Assembly: GCF_000427885.1 (NCBI RefSeq) | Contig: NZ_ATYW01000015.1 | Coordinates: forward strand, 62,001-126,000 | Source of the DNA: Glycomyces tenuis DSM 44171 | Lineage (GTDB): Bacteria; Actinomycetota; Actinomycetes; Mycobacteriales; Micromonosporaceae | Reading direction: 5' to 3' | Length of the DNA stretch: 64,000 bases | Shown: positions 1-7,860 of the stretch, one piece after another | Position numbering within the stretch: position 1 is the stretch's first letter | Layout: each line of letters begins with the position of its first letter | Translations under genes and position numbers: made by a program | The notes under the pieces: generated by a model | Database searches by the model: none | Seen by the model: only the letters and a program-made list of their open reading frames with translations | What the model was told of the DNA's origin: nothing

Positions 1-523
1 CTCGCTCCCCCGCGTCGCCGCGCTCGGCGAGACCGGACTGGACTACTACCGCACCGACGAGACCGGCCGGGCCGCCCAGCAGGCGTCCTTCCGCGCCCAC
101 ATCGAGATCGCCAAGCGCCGCGGCAAGGCCCTGGTGATCCACGACCGCGACGCCCACGCCGACGTCCTGTCGATCCTGGACGAGGAGGGCGCGCCGGACC
201 GGGTGGTCATGCACTGCTTCTCGGGCGATGCCGCGCTCGCCGCCGAGTGCGCCCGGCGCGGCTTCCACATGAGCTTCGCGGGGAACGTGACGTTCAAGAA
301 CGCCGAGTCGCTGCGCGGGGCGGCCGGTGCCGCCCCCGCCGAGCTGGTCCTGGTCGAGACCGACGCGCCGTTCATGGCGCCGGTGCCGGTGCGCGGCCAC
401 CGGAACCACCCGGCGCTGGCGAACTACACCGCGCGGTTCCTGGCCGAGCACCTCGGGCGCGACCTCGAGCAGTGGTGCGAGCGGCTCGCCCAGAACACGC
501 GGGACGCCTTCGGCGACTGGTAA
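1..523 (+). CDS. tatD: TatD family metal-dependent hydrolase, 3' end (5' truncated by window)
   Basis: The frame is open at the left edge and ends at the TAA at 521-523, so only the C-terminal part (about 173 residues) of the usual 260-300 residue protein is present. TatD enzymes are TIM-barrel metal-dependent DNases. The visible family signatures are GETGLDYYR near the edge, IHDRDA, MHCFSGD and the C-terminal ETDAPFMAP followed by a GHRNHP stretch. These carry the Glu, His and Asp metal ligands. The end FGDW is a normal TatD C-terminus. The antisense strand is open in exact codon register through the whole piece (see the CopC-CopD entry). Confidence 0.93.
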   Translation, partial: SLPRVAALGETGLDYYRTDETGRAAQQASFRAHIEIAKRRGKALVIHDRDAHADVLSILDEEGAPDRVVMHCFSGDAALAAECARRGFHMSFAGNVTFKNAESLRGAAGAAPAELVLVETDAPFMAPVPVRGHRNHPALANYTARFLAEHLGRDLEQWCERLAQNTRDAFGDW

Positions 524-2149
524 GGCGATGTCGACGGCGGCCTCGGCCGTCGCGGTGTTCCCTGCGGCGTCGGTGAGGGTGAAGACGAACACCCACCGCC
601 CGGCCTCGGTCAGGCTCACCTCGCCGCCGAGGATGCCGCCGCGCAGTTCGATGAGCCGCAGCGTCGCCGCCTCGGCGCCTTCGAGGCCGTAGGAGGCCTC
701 CCATTCGACGGCCTCGAACGGCTGCCCGTCGAGCCCGGTGGCGATGATCCGCACCGAGTTCGGGCCGGGCCGCCCCGGTTCGAGGGCGAGCTGCCCGGAG
801 AAGACGTCGGTGGTGACCAGCGTCGAGGTACCGGTCGACTCGGCGGACGTCGGGCCCTGCTCGGTCTCCAGCAGCGCGGTCTTGGCGGGCACGGCCTGCA
901 CGAGCACCACCACGGCCGCGAGGATCGCCGCGGCCAGGGCCACTTCGGCGCCCGCCAGGCGCCGCAGGGCGGTGCGGCCCGCGGCGCCGCGCAGCGTCGC
1001 CCGGCGGGTGAACAGGCCGACGGCGACGATGACGGTCAGGAGGGCGGCCTTGAGCGCGACCAGGCGCCCGTAGGTGGTGTCGGTGAGCGCCTCGACCGAG
1101 TCGATGTGGAGCAGGGCACCGGCGAGGCCGGCGGCGACGACGCAGGCGAGCAGCCACGGCACGAGCGCGACCCAGAAGCGGCGGCCGTCCTCGGGGACCT
1201 CGCCGCGCCGGTGGCAGGCGAGGATGAGCAGGACGGCGACGCCGCCGGCCCAGGCGAGGGCGGCCGCGACGTGGATCCAGTCGGCGGCGAAGGCGAGGGC
1301 GACCGGCTCGGTGGCCATGGGGTGCCCGGCGAGCGGCCAGGTCGCCGTCAGCCCCAGGGCCGCGCCGACGAGTCCGGCGAGGACGGGCCTACCGGGCGCC
1401 TCGCCGGTGGTCAGCAGGCGCAGCAGCGGCAGCGCGAGCAGCACGAGCAGGAGCCGCAGCAGCGCGGCCAGGCCGAAGTTGGAGGACATGACCGCTTGCA
1501 GGGCGGCGGCGTCGACGCCGGAGACGGCGACGCCCGACTCGTAGGCGGCCTGGAGGACGATGCCGGCGACGGCGGTGGCGGCGACGGCGCTGAGGCCGGT
1601 CGCGACGAGGCGGGCGGCGAAGTCGCGGGGCCGGGCGCCGACGGCGAGGAGGACGCCGGCGCCGAGCGCGAGGGCGAGCCCGGCGTAGCCGAGGCCGCGG
1701 TCGGCGTAGAGCAGGGCCTGGACGAGCGGGTCGGTCTCGGCGGCGAGCGCCTCGGCGCCGGGGGCCTCGGTCTCGTGGCCGACGGCGAAGGTGAAGGTCC
1801 CGGAGATGGGGTGCCCGTCGTCGGAGACGACGCGGTAGCCGACGAGGTAGGTGCCTTCCTGGTCGGCATCCATCGCGATGACCATCTCGTCCCCGCCGTC
1901 GCCGAGCTCGGTGCCCGTGTCGACTCGGTCACCATCGGGAGCGACGACGCCGGTGGCCGCGTCTACGGGGGTGACTGGCTCGTTGAACTCGACGATGACC
2001 TCGCCCGGAGGGGAGTCGAGGACGTCGCCCGAGGCGGGTTCGGAGCCGGTCGCGAGCGCGTGCGGGAAGGCCGGTGCGGCCCACAGCACGCCGATGACGG
2101 CCGCTGCGAACGTCAGCGGGCCGAGGCGGACCGGGTCGAGGCGAGGCAT
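1..2149 (-). CDS. CopC-CopD copper resistance fusion protein (3' end not resolved)
   Basis: The frame starts at the ATG at 2147-2149. A signal peptide is followed by a CopC domain (residues about 30-125) ending in the hallmark VGYRVVSDDGHPISGTFTF. Eight or so membrane segments with CopD features follow (ADWIHVAAALAWAGG, then TTYGRLVALKAALL). A periplasmic C-terminal domain finishes near GRWVFVFTLTDAAGNTATA, around position 545. The protein should handle periplasmic copper and import it across the membrane. No stop codon occurs in this frame between 545 and the left edge, because in-register antisense stops would require TTA, CTA or TCA codons in tatD. Recognisable homology stops near 530. The rest is either a long antisense overlap or the result of an indel close to the end. 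It is transcribed divergently from the DsbA-like gene. Confidence 0.8.
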   Translation of the reverse strand, partial: MPRLDPVRLGPLTFAAAVIGVLWAAPAFPHALATGSEPASGDVLDSPPGEVIVEFNEPVTPVDAATGVVAPDGDRVDTGTELGDGGDEMVIAMDADQEGTYLVGYRVVSDDGHPISGTFTFAVGHETEAPGAEALAAETDPLVQALLYADRGLGYAGLALALGAGVLLAVGARPRDFAARLVATGLSAVAATAVAGIVLQAAYESGVAVSGVDAAALQAVMSSNFGLAALLRLLLVLLALPLLRLLTTGEAPGRPVLAGLVGAALGLTATWPLAGHPMATEPVALAFAADWIHVAAALAWAGGVAVLLILACHRRGEVPEDGRRFWVALVPWLLACVVAAGLAGALLHIDSVEALTDTTYGRLVALKAALLTVIVAVGLFTRRATLRGAAGRTALRRLAGAEVALAAAILAAVVVLVQAVPAKTALLETEQGPTSAESTGTSTLVTTDVFSGQLALEPGRPGPNSVRIIATGLDGQPFEAVEWEASYGLEGAEAATLRLIELRGGILGGEVSLTEAGRWVFVFTLTDAAGNTATAEAAVDIALPVAEGVPRVLGEPLAPLLEVAPEVLGQEPRGVVRQRRVVPVAAHRHRRHERRVGLDQDQLGGGGTGRPAQRLGVLERHVPREAHVEAAPGALGGERGIAREAVHDHPVRRALLVQDRQDVGVGVAVVDHQGLAAALGDLDVGAEGRLLGGPAGLVGAVVVQSGLAERGDAGER

Positions 2150-2215
2150 CGCCGCCGAGCGTACTCGAATCCGCCTCGTGGATCGAGCACAGGTTTGAGA
2201 GAGGTGTTGATCGGC

Positions 2216-2941
2216 ATGGGGAAGTCCGGGCGCAGGCAGGCCGCCGAGGCCCTGCGGAGGCAGCGGGCGGCCGAGGCCAGACGGAAGAAGGTCCTGTTCG
2301 GAGTGGCGATCGGCGGCGCCGTCGTCCTCATCGGAGGCCTGCTGGGCCTCGGGATCTGGTTGAACCGCGACTCCGGCTACGAGGTCAACGACCCGGCGGC
2401 GGCCACCACGGACTCGTACGCGGTCCAGATCGGCTCGGGCCCCGTCGAGGTCGACATCTACCTCGACTACCTGTGCCCGGCGTGCAAGCAGTTCGAGTCG
2501 ACGTACGCCGGGAACATCCAGGCGTGGGTCGACGCGGGCTCGGTGACGGTGAACTACCACCCAATCGCGATCCTCGACCGGCTCTCGCAGGGCACCGAGT
2601 ACTCGACGCGGGCGGCCGCGTCGGCGGTGTGCGCGGCCGACGTCGGCGAGCAGGAGTTCCTGGACTACACCGTGGCGCTGTACGAGCACCAGCCGGCGGA
2701 GAACTCGCAGGGGCTGAGCGACGACGAGCTGACCTCGATCGGCGCCGACGTCGGCCTCGGCTCGGACTGGGAGCAGTGCGTCGCGGACGGCGCCTACAAG
2801 GGCTGGGTGCAGGCCGGGACCGAGTCGGCCACCGGGGACCAGGGCGTGTCGGGCACGCCGACGGTGAAGGTGGGCGGCGAGGAGGTCGACCCGGCGGACT
2901 TCGTCGCCGAGGTCGAGGCGGCGATCGCGAACGGCTCCTGA
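2216..2941 (+). CDS. Membrane-anchored DsbA-family thioredoxin-fold protein
   Basis: 241 residues. A basic, Arg/Ala-rich cytoplasmic N-terminus is followed by one membrane segment (about residues 27-48) and an extracytoplasmic DsbA/thioredoxin-like domain. The catalytic motif is CPAC (in DYLCPACKQF) and the cis-proline loop is SGTPTV. Such proteins form or exchange disulfides in exported proteins. The ATG was chosen because it follows a GAGAGG stretch at 2199-2204 and gives the usual anchored form. An in-frame TTG at 2207 is less likely. It is divergent from copCD and convergent with cbiO, with a small GC hairpin between them. Confidence 0.88.
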   Translation: MGKSGRRQAAEALRRQRAAEARRKKVLFGVAIGGAVVLIGGLLGLGIWLNRDSGYEVNDPAAATTDSYAVQIGSGPVEVDIYLDYLCPACKQFESTYAGNIQAWVDAGSVTVNYHPIAILDRLSQGTEYSTRAAASAVCAADVGEQEFLDYTVALYEHQPAENSQGLSDDELTSIGADVGLGSDWEQCVADGAYKGWVQAGTESATGDQGVSGTPTVKVGGEEVDPADFVAEVEAAIANGS

Positions 2942-2966
2942 GGCGCCGTTCGGCGCATCCGGCGTC

Positions 2967-2984
2967 CGGGCGCCGAGGCGCCCG
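2967..2984. terminator. Small GC hairpin between convergent genes
   Basis: CGGGCGC and GCGCCCG pair around a CGAG loop in the 48-bp gap between the convergent DsbA-like gene and cbiO. There is no T-run. The call rests on location and symmetry. Confidence 0.35.
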
Positions 2985-2989
2985 CCCGT

Positions 2990-3739
2990 TCAGCCTTCGG
3001 CGGCGAGCGCCGCCTCCAGGGAGAAGCCGAACGGCAGCTCGAGGCGGTGCCGCTCGAGCAGGGCGGCGTCGGCGAGGATCGCGGGGGTCGGCGCGTCGGC
3101 GACGATGCGGCCGCCGTCGAGGACGACGGCCCGCTCGCACAGCTGCAGCGCGTACGGCAGGTCGTGGGTGACCAGCAGGAGCGTGGGGGCGGTGCGGTGC
3201 AGGACGGCGGCCAGTTCGCGGCGGGCGGCCGGGTCGAGGCCGGCGCTCGGCTCGTCGAGGACGACGATCTCGGGGCGCATGGCGAGGACGCCGGCGAGCG
3301 CGGCGCGCCGCTGCTGCCCGACCGAGAGGTGGTGCGGGGGCCGGTCGGCGAGCTCGGTGAGGCCGACGTCGGCGAGCGCGGCGTCGACCCGCCGCCGCAG
3401 CGCCGCGCCCTCGAGGCCGAGGTTGGCCGGGCCGAAGCCGACGTCGTCGGCGACGGTGGGCATGAACAGCTGGTCGTCGGGGCTCTGGAAGACGATGCCG
3501 ACGCGGCGGCGGATCTCGGCGAGGTGCCGCTTCTCGACGGTCAGGTCGCCGACGGCGACGGTCCCTTCGGCGGCGTCGAGGAGCCCGACGAGGTGGAGCA
3601 TGAGCGTGGTCTTCCCGGCCCCGTTGGGGCCCAGAACGGCCACGCGCTCACCGGTTTCGACGCGCAGGTCGACGCCGTCGAGGGAGCGGTGCCCGTCGGG
3701 GTAGGCGTGCCGGAGCCCGGCGACGGTCAGCGCGCTCAT
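2990..3739 (-). CDS. cbiO: Energy-coupling factor ABC ATPase, cobalt/nickel transport (CbiO/NikO)
   Basis: 249 residues, a single ABC ATPase domain. Visible motifs are Walker A GPNGAGKTT (about residue 37), a Q-loop in FQSPDDQLF, the signature LSVGQ and Walker B IVVLDEPSAGLDP, followed by the switch His in LLVTHDL. FQSPDDQLF is typical of ECF-type ATPases. This is the last gene of cbiM-cbiN-cbiQ-cbiO. Its ATG overlaps the TGA of cbiQ (ATGA), so translation is probably coupled. It powers uptake of nickel or cobalt with the three upstream membrane subunits. The signature has V in place of the usual G (LSVGQ). Confidence 0.93.
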   Translation of the reverse strand: MSALTVAGLRHAYPDGHRSLDGVDLRVETGERVAVLGPNGAGKTTLMLHLVGLLDAAEGTVAVGDLTVEKRHLAEIRRRVGIVFQSPDDQLFMPTVADDVGFGPANLGLEGAALRRRVDAALADVGLTELADRPPHHLSVGQQRRAALAGVLAMRPEIVVLDEPSAGLDPAARRELAAVLHRTAPTLLLVTHDLPYALQLCERAVVLDGGRIVADAPTPAILADAALLERHRLELPFGFSLEAALAAEG

Positions 3740-4497
3740 GCGCCCACCGCCGCCCAGAGGGCGACGCCCGCGGCGACGGCGGGGACGGCCATGGCGGCGC
3801 TCCACTGGCCGATGCCGGCGCCGGCGGGGCCGACGTCGAGCGGCAGCCGCCCGGTGTAGCCGCGGGCGGCCATGGCCTGCCAGACGCGTTCGCCCCGTTC
3901 GTAGGAGCGGATGAAGACGACGCCGAGGCTGCGGGCGAGCGCCCCGGCCTGCCACAGGAAGCGCGGGTCGTCGCAGCGGGCGAGGCGGGCGCGCCGCATC
4001 TGCGCGACTTCGGCGGCGCTCACGTGGGCGTAGCGGATCGCGAACGCGGTGATCTGGAGGAGGATCTGCGGGCAGCGCAGCCGCGTCAGCCCGGCGAGGA
4101 GGCTCGCGACGGGCGTGGTGGCGGCGAGCAGCAGCGCGGCCCACACCCCGAGGGTGGCCTTGGCGATGAGGTTCCACCCGGCCCACAGGCCTTCGACCGA
4201 CAGCTCCACCGGGCCCCAGTGGACGGTCTCGCCGCCGCCCAGGAACGGGAACGCGAGCGCCAGCAGCGCGAACGGCGCCTCGACCAGGCTCCGGGAGGCG
4301 ATCCATCCCGCCGGGACGCGGGCGAGCGCGAACAGGCCCGCCAGCAGCGCGGCGTAGACGCCGAAGGCCCACACCGCTTCGCGCGGGGTGGCGACGACCG
4401 CGAAGGTGAGCGCCACCAGCGCCGTGAGCTTGGCCTGCGGGGCGAGCCGGTGCAGCGGGCTCGCCCCGGGCCGGTAGAGCCCTTCGGCGCCGTTCAC
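3736..4497 (-). CDS. cbiQ: ECF transporter transmembrane subunit CbiQ
   Basis: 253 residues from a GTG that overlaps the preceding TGA (GTGA). Hydrophobic segments are spread through the protein. The C-terminal coupling region carries two Ala-Arg-Gly-like helices typical of ECF T components (MRRARLARCDD and WQAMAARGYTGRLP). It connects the ATPase CbiO to the metal-binding membrane protein CbiM. The ORF extends further upstream without a plausible start. The GTG puts the N-terminus at MNGAEGLYRPGASPLHRL, which matches the family (a short soluble head before the first helix). Confidence 0.9.
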   Translation of the reverse strand: MNGAEGLYRPGASPLHRLAPQAKLTALVALTFAVVATPREAVWAFGVYAALLAGLFALARVPAGWIASRSLVEAPFALLALAFPFLGGGETVHWGPVELSVEGLWAGWNLIAKATLGVWAALLLAATTPVASLLAGLTRLRCPQILLQITAFAIRYAHVSAAEVAQMRRARLARCDDPRFLWQAGALARSLGVVFIRSYERGERVWQAMAARGYTGRLPLDVGPAGAGIGQWSAAMAVPAVAAGVALWAAVGA

Positions 4498-4847
4498 GCC
4501 CCGCCGCTTCCCGCGTCGGCCTTCCCGCCGCGGGCGAGCAGCCGGAACAGGCCGGTGGCGAGGCCGAGGACGAGCAGGACGCCGAGGATCCCGGCGAGCG
4601 AGCCGCCGAGGGTCTCGGAGCCGACGAAGCTGATGCCGTAGTCGGCCAGGGGGCCGCCGATCTCGTGCCCGCCGGCCTGCTGGAGGGTGCATTCGCCGCC
4701 GGTGATCTCGCCGTCGGCGCCGGTCTCGCAGCCTTCGAGCATGACCGATTCGAGGCCGTCGGGCGAGGAGGAGGCGAACAGGGCGACGCCGCCGGCCAGG
4801 ACGAGGGCGACCAGCGCCCCGATCAGTGTGAACCGTGAGGTCGTCAT
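4494..4847 (-). CDS. PDGLE-domain (CbiN-like) metal transport subunit
   Basis: 117 residues with an N-terminal membrane segment (residues about 8-27), the family motif SSPDGLESV right after it, an extracytoplasmic loop with two cysteines (GCETG and GECTL) and a second membrane helix near residue 85-105. PDGLE proteins take the place of CbiN as the accessory membrane subunit in many actinobacterial cobalt and nickel ECF importers. The start overlaps the cbiM stop (ATGA) and the stop overlaps the cbiQ start, so the four genes form one tightly coupled operon. Confidence 0.88.
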   Translation of the reverse strand: MTTSRFTLIGALVALVLAGGVALFASSSPDGLESVMLEGCETGADGEITGGECTLQQAGGHEIGGPLADYGISFVGSETLGGSLAGILGVLLVLGLATGLFRLLARGGKADAGSGGA

Positions 4848-5551
4848 GGGCGGGCGGTCTCCTTCGCGGTCGGGGCCTCGGCGAGCCGGGCTCCTTTGAG
4901 GGCGTGGACGAGGTCGGGGCGGGCGAGGGCGACGGCGACGACGGCCGCGGCGGCGATGGCGCCTTCGCCGACGCCGATGAGGACGTGCACGGACAGGATC
5001 GCGCCGGCGACCTCGCCGAGCGTCTGGCCGGGGGCCTCGCCGCCGATCGCGAACTGGAGGACGAACCCGGCCGAGGCGGCGACGACGCTCACCACCGAGG
5101 CCGCGAAGACCGCGACCGTGAGGCCGACGCGGGTGCGCGGGAGGAGCTTCAAGGCCAGGGCGATGACGCCGTAGGCGGCGACGGTGGCGATGACGGCCAT
5201 GTTGACGACGTTCAGGCCCAGGGCGGTGACGCCGCCGTCGGCGAACAGCAGCGCCTGGACGGCGATCACGACGGTCACGCACAGCACGCCGAGCCACGGC
5301 CCGAGGAGCGCGGCGGCGAGGGCGCCGCCGAGCAGGTGGCCCGAGACGCCGGCGGCGACCGGGAAGTTGAGCATCTGGGCGGCGAAGATGAACGCGGTGG
5401 CCAGGCCCGCGAGCGGGACGAGCCGCTCGTCGAGGCCGCGGCGGGCCGCCACGGTGCAGGCGCCGACCGCGAGGACCGCGACTAGGCCGAACGCCAGTGA
5501 GGTGGGGATGTCGACGATGCCGTTGGGTATGTGCAGTGCGAGCTCGGACAT
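4844..5551 (-). CDS. cbiM: Cobalt/nickel ECF transporter substrate-binding subunit CbiM/NikM
   Basis: 235 residues with about seven hydrophobic segments. It is the metal-recognising S component of the importer. The N-terminus reads MSELALHIPNG. In characterised CbiM/NikM proteins the metal site uses Met1 and His2 of an N-terminal MHIPDG, so here the His follows a Leu and six extra residues. The CTG codon directly before the His could be the true start, which would restore MHIPNG. A NFPVAAGVSGHLLGGAL segment matches the conserved second metal-site helix. It is the first gene of cbiMNQO, and a candidate nickel-regulator site lies about 92 bp upstream. Confidence 0.9.
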   Translation of the reverse strand: MSELALHIPNGIVDIPTSLAFGLVAVLAVGACTVAARRGLDERLVPLAGLATAFIFAAQMLNFPVAAGVSGHLLGGALAAALLGPWLGVLCVTVVIAVQALLFADGGVTALGLNVVNMAVIATVAAYGVIALALKLLPRTRVGLTVAVFAASVVSVVAASAGFVLQFAIGGEAPGQTLGEVAGAILSVHVLIGVGEGAIAAAAVVAVALARPDLVHALKGARLAEAPTAKETARP

Positions 5552-5642
5552 GGGCGTCGCCGCCTTTCGACGGGGGTAGGGGCCGGGGCCGCGCCGGATG
5601 CGGGGCGCCGGCAGGTGGCTTCAAGCGTCCACCATTGGGCTA

Positions 5643-5659
5643 TTGCAATCATTTTGCGT
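5643..5659 (-). promoter_or_regulatory. Candidate Nur (nickel, Fur-family) operator upstream of cbiM
   Basis: TTGCAA, five bases (TCATT), then TTGCGT. The published Streptomyces Nur box is tTGCaa-N5-ttGCAA, so both TTGC cores and the N5 spacing are present. It sits in an AT-rich island about 92 bp before the cbiM start, where repression of a nickel importer would be expected. A Zur-type reading is possible because the core AAATGATT is Fur-family-like. Confidence 0.55.
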
Positions 5660-5740
5660 TAAGCGGGCGCCTCGTGTCCAGTCGAGTGCGCGCAGCTACC
5701 GTCGAGCGAGCTCCCAGGGGATTGTCAGGGACGGACGGTA

Positions 5741-6223
5741 GTGTTCCCTGCTGTGAACGTACGACTTCAGCCTGGTGACGCCGCACCTGACTTCACGCTG
5801 ACCGCCGACACCGGTGACACGGTGACCCTGTCGAGCCTGCAGGGCCGCAAGGTCATCCTCTACGCGTATCCGCGCGCCATGACCCCCGGCTGCACGAAGG
5901 AGGCCTGCGACTTCCGCGACAGCCTCGCGGGGCTCCAGCAGGCCGGGTACGCGGTGCTGGGGATCAGTCCCGACGAGCCCGCCGACCTGGCGAAGTTCGT
6001 CGAGCGCGACGGCCTGACGTTCCCGCTGCTGTCCGACCCCGAGCACAAGGCGCTCGAGGCGTACGGGGCGTGGGGCGAGAAGAAGAACTACGGCCGCACG
6101 GTCCAGGGCGTGATCCGCTCGACGTTCGTCATCGACGAGACGGGCACGGTCGCGTTGGCGCAGTACAACGTGAAGGCCACCGGCCACGTCGCCCGCCTCA
6201 AGAAGCAGCTCGGCCTCGACTGA
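5741..6223 (+). CDS. bcp: Thiol peroxidase, BCP-type peroxiredoxin
   Basis: 160 residues from the GTG at 5741. A second in-frame GTG at 5753 gives MNVRLQPGD, which matches relatives better and may be the true start. The AhpC/TSA fold is clear. TPGCTKEACDFRDS carries the peroxidatic Cys, with a second Cys five residues later as in atypical 2-Cys BCP enzymes. The upstream Thr and the downstream Arg (in IRSTFVID) complete the active site. It reduces hydroperoxides with thioredoxin. It is transcribed divergently from cbiMNQO. A second peroxiredoxin of the same class is at 12185-12646. Confidence 0.92.
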   Translation: MFPAVNVRLQPGDAAPDFTLTADTGDTVTLSSLQGRKVILYAYPRAMTPGCTKEACDFRDSLAGLQQAGYAVLGISPDEPADLAKFVERDGLTFPLLSDPEHKALEAYGAWGEKKNYGRTVQGVIRSTFVIDETGTVALAQYNVKATGHVARLKKQLGLD

Positions 6224-6288
6224 CGCCGCGCGGACCGGGTTCCCGCCGGCGGTTCGGGGCCCGGCGCGATGGCGTGCCCGCGGCGCGG

Positions 6289-6573
6289 TCACCGCCCTTC
6301 GCGGCGGCGCGTGATCTTGCGCCTGGTCAGGCGCAGGTGCTTGCCGGTGCCGTGGCAGCACCAGCACGGCCGGTACGTGCGGGGCTGGTACCACGTGCGC
6401 CGGGAGAACCGCTTCCCCGAGCCGTCGCACCAGCGGCATTTGCGCCAGGGGAAGATCGCCGCGTGCACCGCTGCGTAGAACAGGGCCGCCAAGACGCCGA
6501 GTACGAGCAGCTCGAAATCCTCGGCCGGAAGTATCCACATGCCGACCGCCGTCAGTTCGCTGGCGAGCCCCAT
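6289..6573 (-). CDS. Small membrane protein with two CxxCxGxG zinc-finger-like repeats
   Basis: 94 residues. A membrane segment (about residues 20-42, VLGVLAALFYAAVHAAIF) is followed by a basic cytoplasmic tail with CRWCDGSGK and CWCCHGTGK. These pairs match the DnaJ-type CxxCxGxG zinc-binding unit, two copies of which can bind one zinc. The tail is very basic (KHLRLTRRKITRRREGR), which could suit nucleic-acid or lipid-head contact. No function is known to me. The cysteine-rich pattern and the hydrophobic segment argue that it is a real gene. It is convergent with bcp. Confidence 0.65.
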   Translation of the reverse strand: MGLASELTAVGMWILPAEDFELLVLGVLAALFYAAVHAAIFPWRKCRWCDGSGKRFSRRTWYQPRTYRPCWCCHGTGKHLRLTRRKITRRREGR

Positions 6574-6765
6574 GCTCCTGTTTATACCCGAAGAGCGATG
6601 AATCCGTCACGTTTCGCCATAATTGCTGGCCTAGGGGCTGGTGCGCATCTACCGGTGAGTCAGTTACCCGGCGGTCGGGAGCGGCGGAACCGGCGTCCGG
6701 GCGTCTTGGCCGGGCTCCGCTAACCTAGGCGGGATCCAAACCGATCGATGTTGAGGATCACCCCC

Positions 6766-7860
6766 ATGTCCTTCCCGCCGCCGCGGCAGCCCGCGCACCA
6801 GCCTCCCTCCCCTCCGGCCGCGGGCCGGCCGCCGCGGCTCGTGCAGCTGTCGATGACCAAACCGGGCGCGGTCACCGCCGCGCAGGCCGTGCTGTGGGTC
6901 TTCGTGGCGCTCGCCGCCGCCGGCGAGATCTACTCCGCCGTGCACCTCGCGACGGCTCCCAGCCCCGTCGGTGTGCTCGGGCTGGTCGGCGCCGTCGCCG
7001 TCACGGCGCTGTCGGTCCTCTTCCCGGTCAACCTCGGCCGAGGCAGGCGCTGGGCGTGGGTCTGGCCGGTGATCGGATCCTCCATCGGCCTGCCGGTGGC
7101 GGTCCTCATGATCGTCGCCGCGCTGGAGAACCTCGAGCACACACTGCCGACGCTGGTCATCGGCGCCGTCCAGGCCGGTGTCTACGGCTCGCTGCTGCGG
7201 CTGCTGTGCGCCGGGCCCACGCGGCGGTGGATCCTCGTCAACCGCATCCGACGCGGCGAGGTCGAGGTCGAGACCGCGCCGCACGGCACGGTCCCGCCGG
7301 GTTCGGTCGCCGTGGCCGAATCCGAGCGTCCGGCGAAGCGGCCGGTGTCCGTGCCGCTGCTGCAGATCGCCGTCGGACTGATCGCGCTGACCTCGTTGAC
7401 GACGGTCAACGCCTCGATCACCGAGGCCCGTGGGGACCTGGCGTCCAGCACCGAGCAGCCGGAGCCGACGCTCGCCGAGCTGCTGCTCGGTGAGCACCTG
7501 CCGGAGCTCGTCCTCTCGCTCGTCGTCGTGCTCGCGCTCGCGCTGCCGGCCGCCGTCTCGATCGTGGGGCTGCGGCGGGGACGGGCCTGGGCCCGCGTCC
7601 ACACCGCGATCTGGGCCGGCGTCGCAGCCGCGGGCTCGCTGCTGTGGGTCCAGCTCTCGCTCGACTGGCTGAACGACGCGGACCTCACCGGTCACGAAGC
7701 GGTCCTGGCGCCCGCCCTGGTGGCGATGTCCTTCGCCGCTGCCGCCGCCTGCGTGCTCGCCATCGCCGCGTTCTGCATGGCGTTCTCCCGCGGCGTGCGC
7801 AGGTGGACACCGGGGCCGCGGTACCTCGCCGCCCCGGCGGGGCCTGCGCCCGGCCCGTAG
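6766..7860 (+). CDS. Polytopic membrane protein of unknown function
   Basis: 364 residues from the ATG at 6766, which follows GAGGA at 6753-6757 with 8-nt spacing. The ATG at 6748 lacks this site. A Pro-rich cytoplasmic head (residues 1-30) is followed by roughly eight membrane segments in two halves separated by a soluble stretch near residues 160-195. Each half contains a Gly-Arg-Gly-Arg-x-Trp-Ala loop between helices (LGRGRRWAWVW and LRRGRAWARVH), suggesting an internal duplication. No enzymatic motif was seen. It stands alone between a divergent small membrane gene and a gene-free stretch. Confidence 0.75.
   Translation: MSFPPPRQPAHQPPSPPAAGRPPRLVQLSMTKPGAVTAAQAVLWVFVALAAAGEIYSAVHLATAPSPVGVLGLVGAVAVTALSVLFPVNLGRGRRWAWVWPVIGSSIGLPVAVLMIVAALENLEHTLPTLVIGAVQAGVYGSLLRLLCAGPTRRWILVNRIRRGEVEVETAPHGTVPPGSVAVAESERPAKRPVSVPLLQIAVGLIALTSLTTVNASITEARGDLASSTEQPEPTLAELLLGEHLPELVLSLVVVLALALPAAVSIVGLRRGRAWARVHTAIWAGVAAAGSLLWVQLSLDWLNDADLTGHEAVLAPALVAMSFAAAAACVLAIAAFCMAFSRGVRRWTPGPRYLAAPAGPAPGP

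Noticed and set aside
372-1157. Long Arg-rich minus-strand ORF
   Set aside because: It is a frame shadow of the CopD part of copCD; composition is Arg/Ala/Pro-rich with no family features.
5643-5659. Zur (zinc) operator reading of the cbiM upstream site
   Set aside because: The core resembles Fur-family sites generally, but the TTGC-N7-TTGC layout and nickel/cobalt transport context fit Nur better; kept only as an alternative.
5552-5740. Cobalamin riboswitch upstream of cbiM
   Set aside because: No recognisable B12 box or the usual conserved stems could be found in the leader; a nickel-regulator-type site is present instead.
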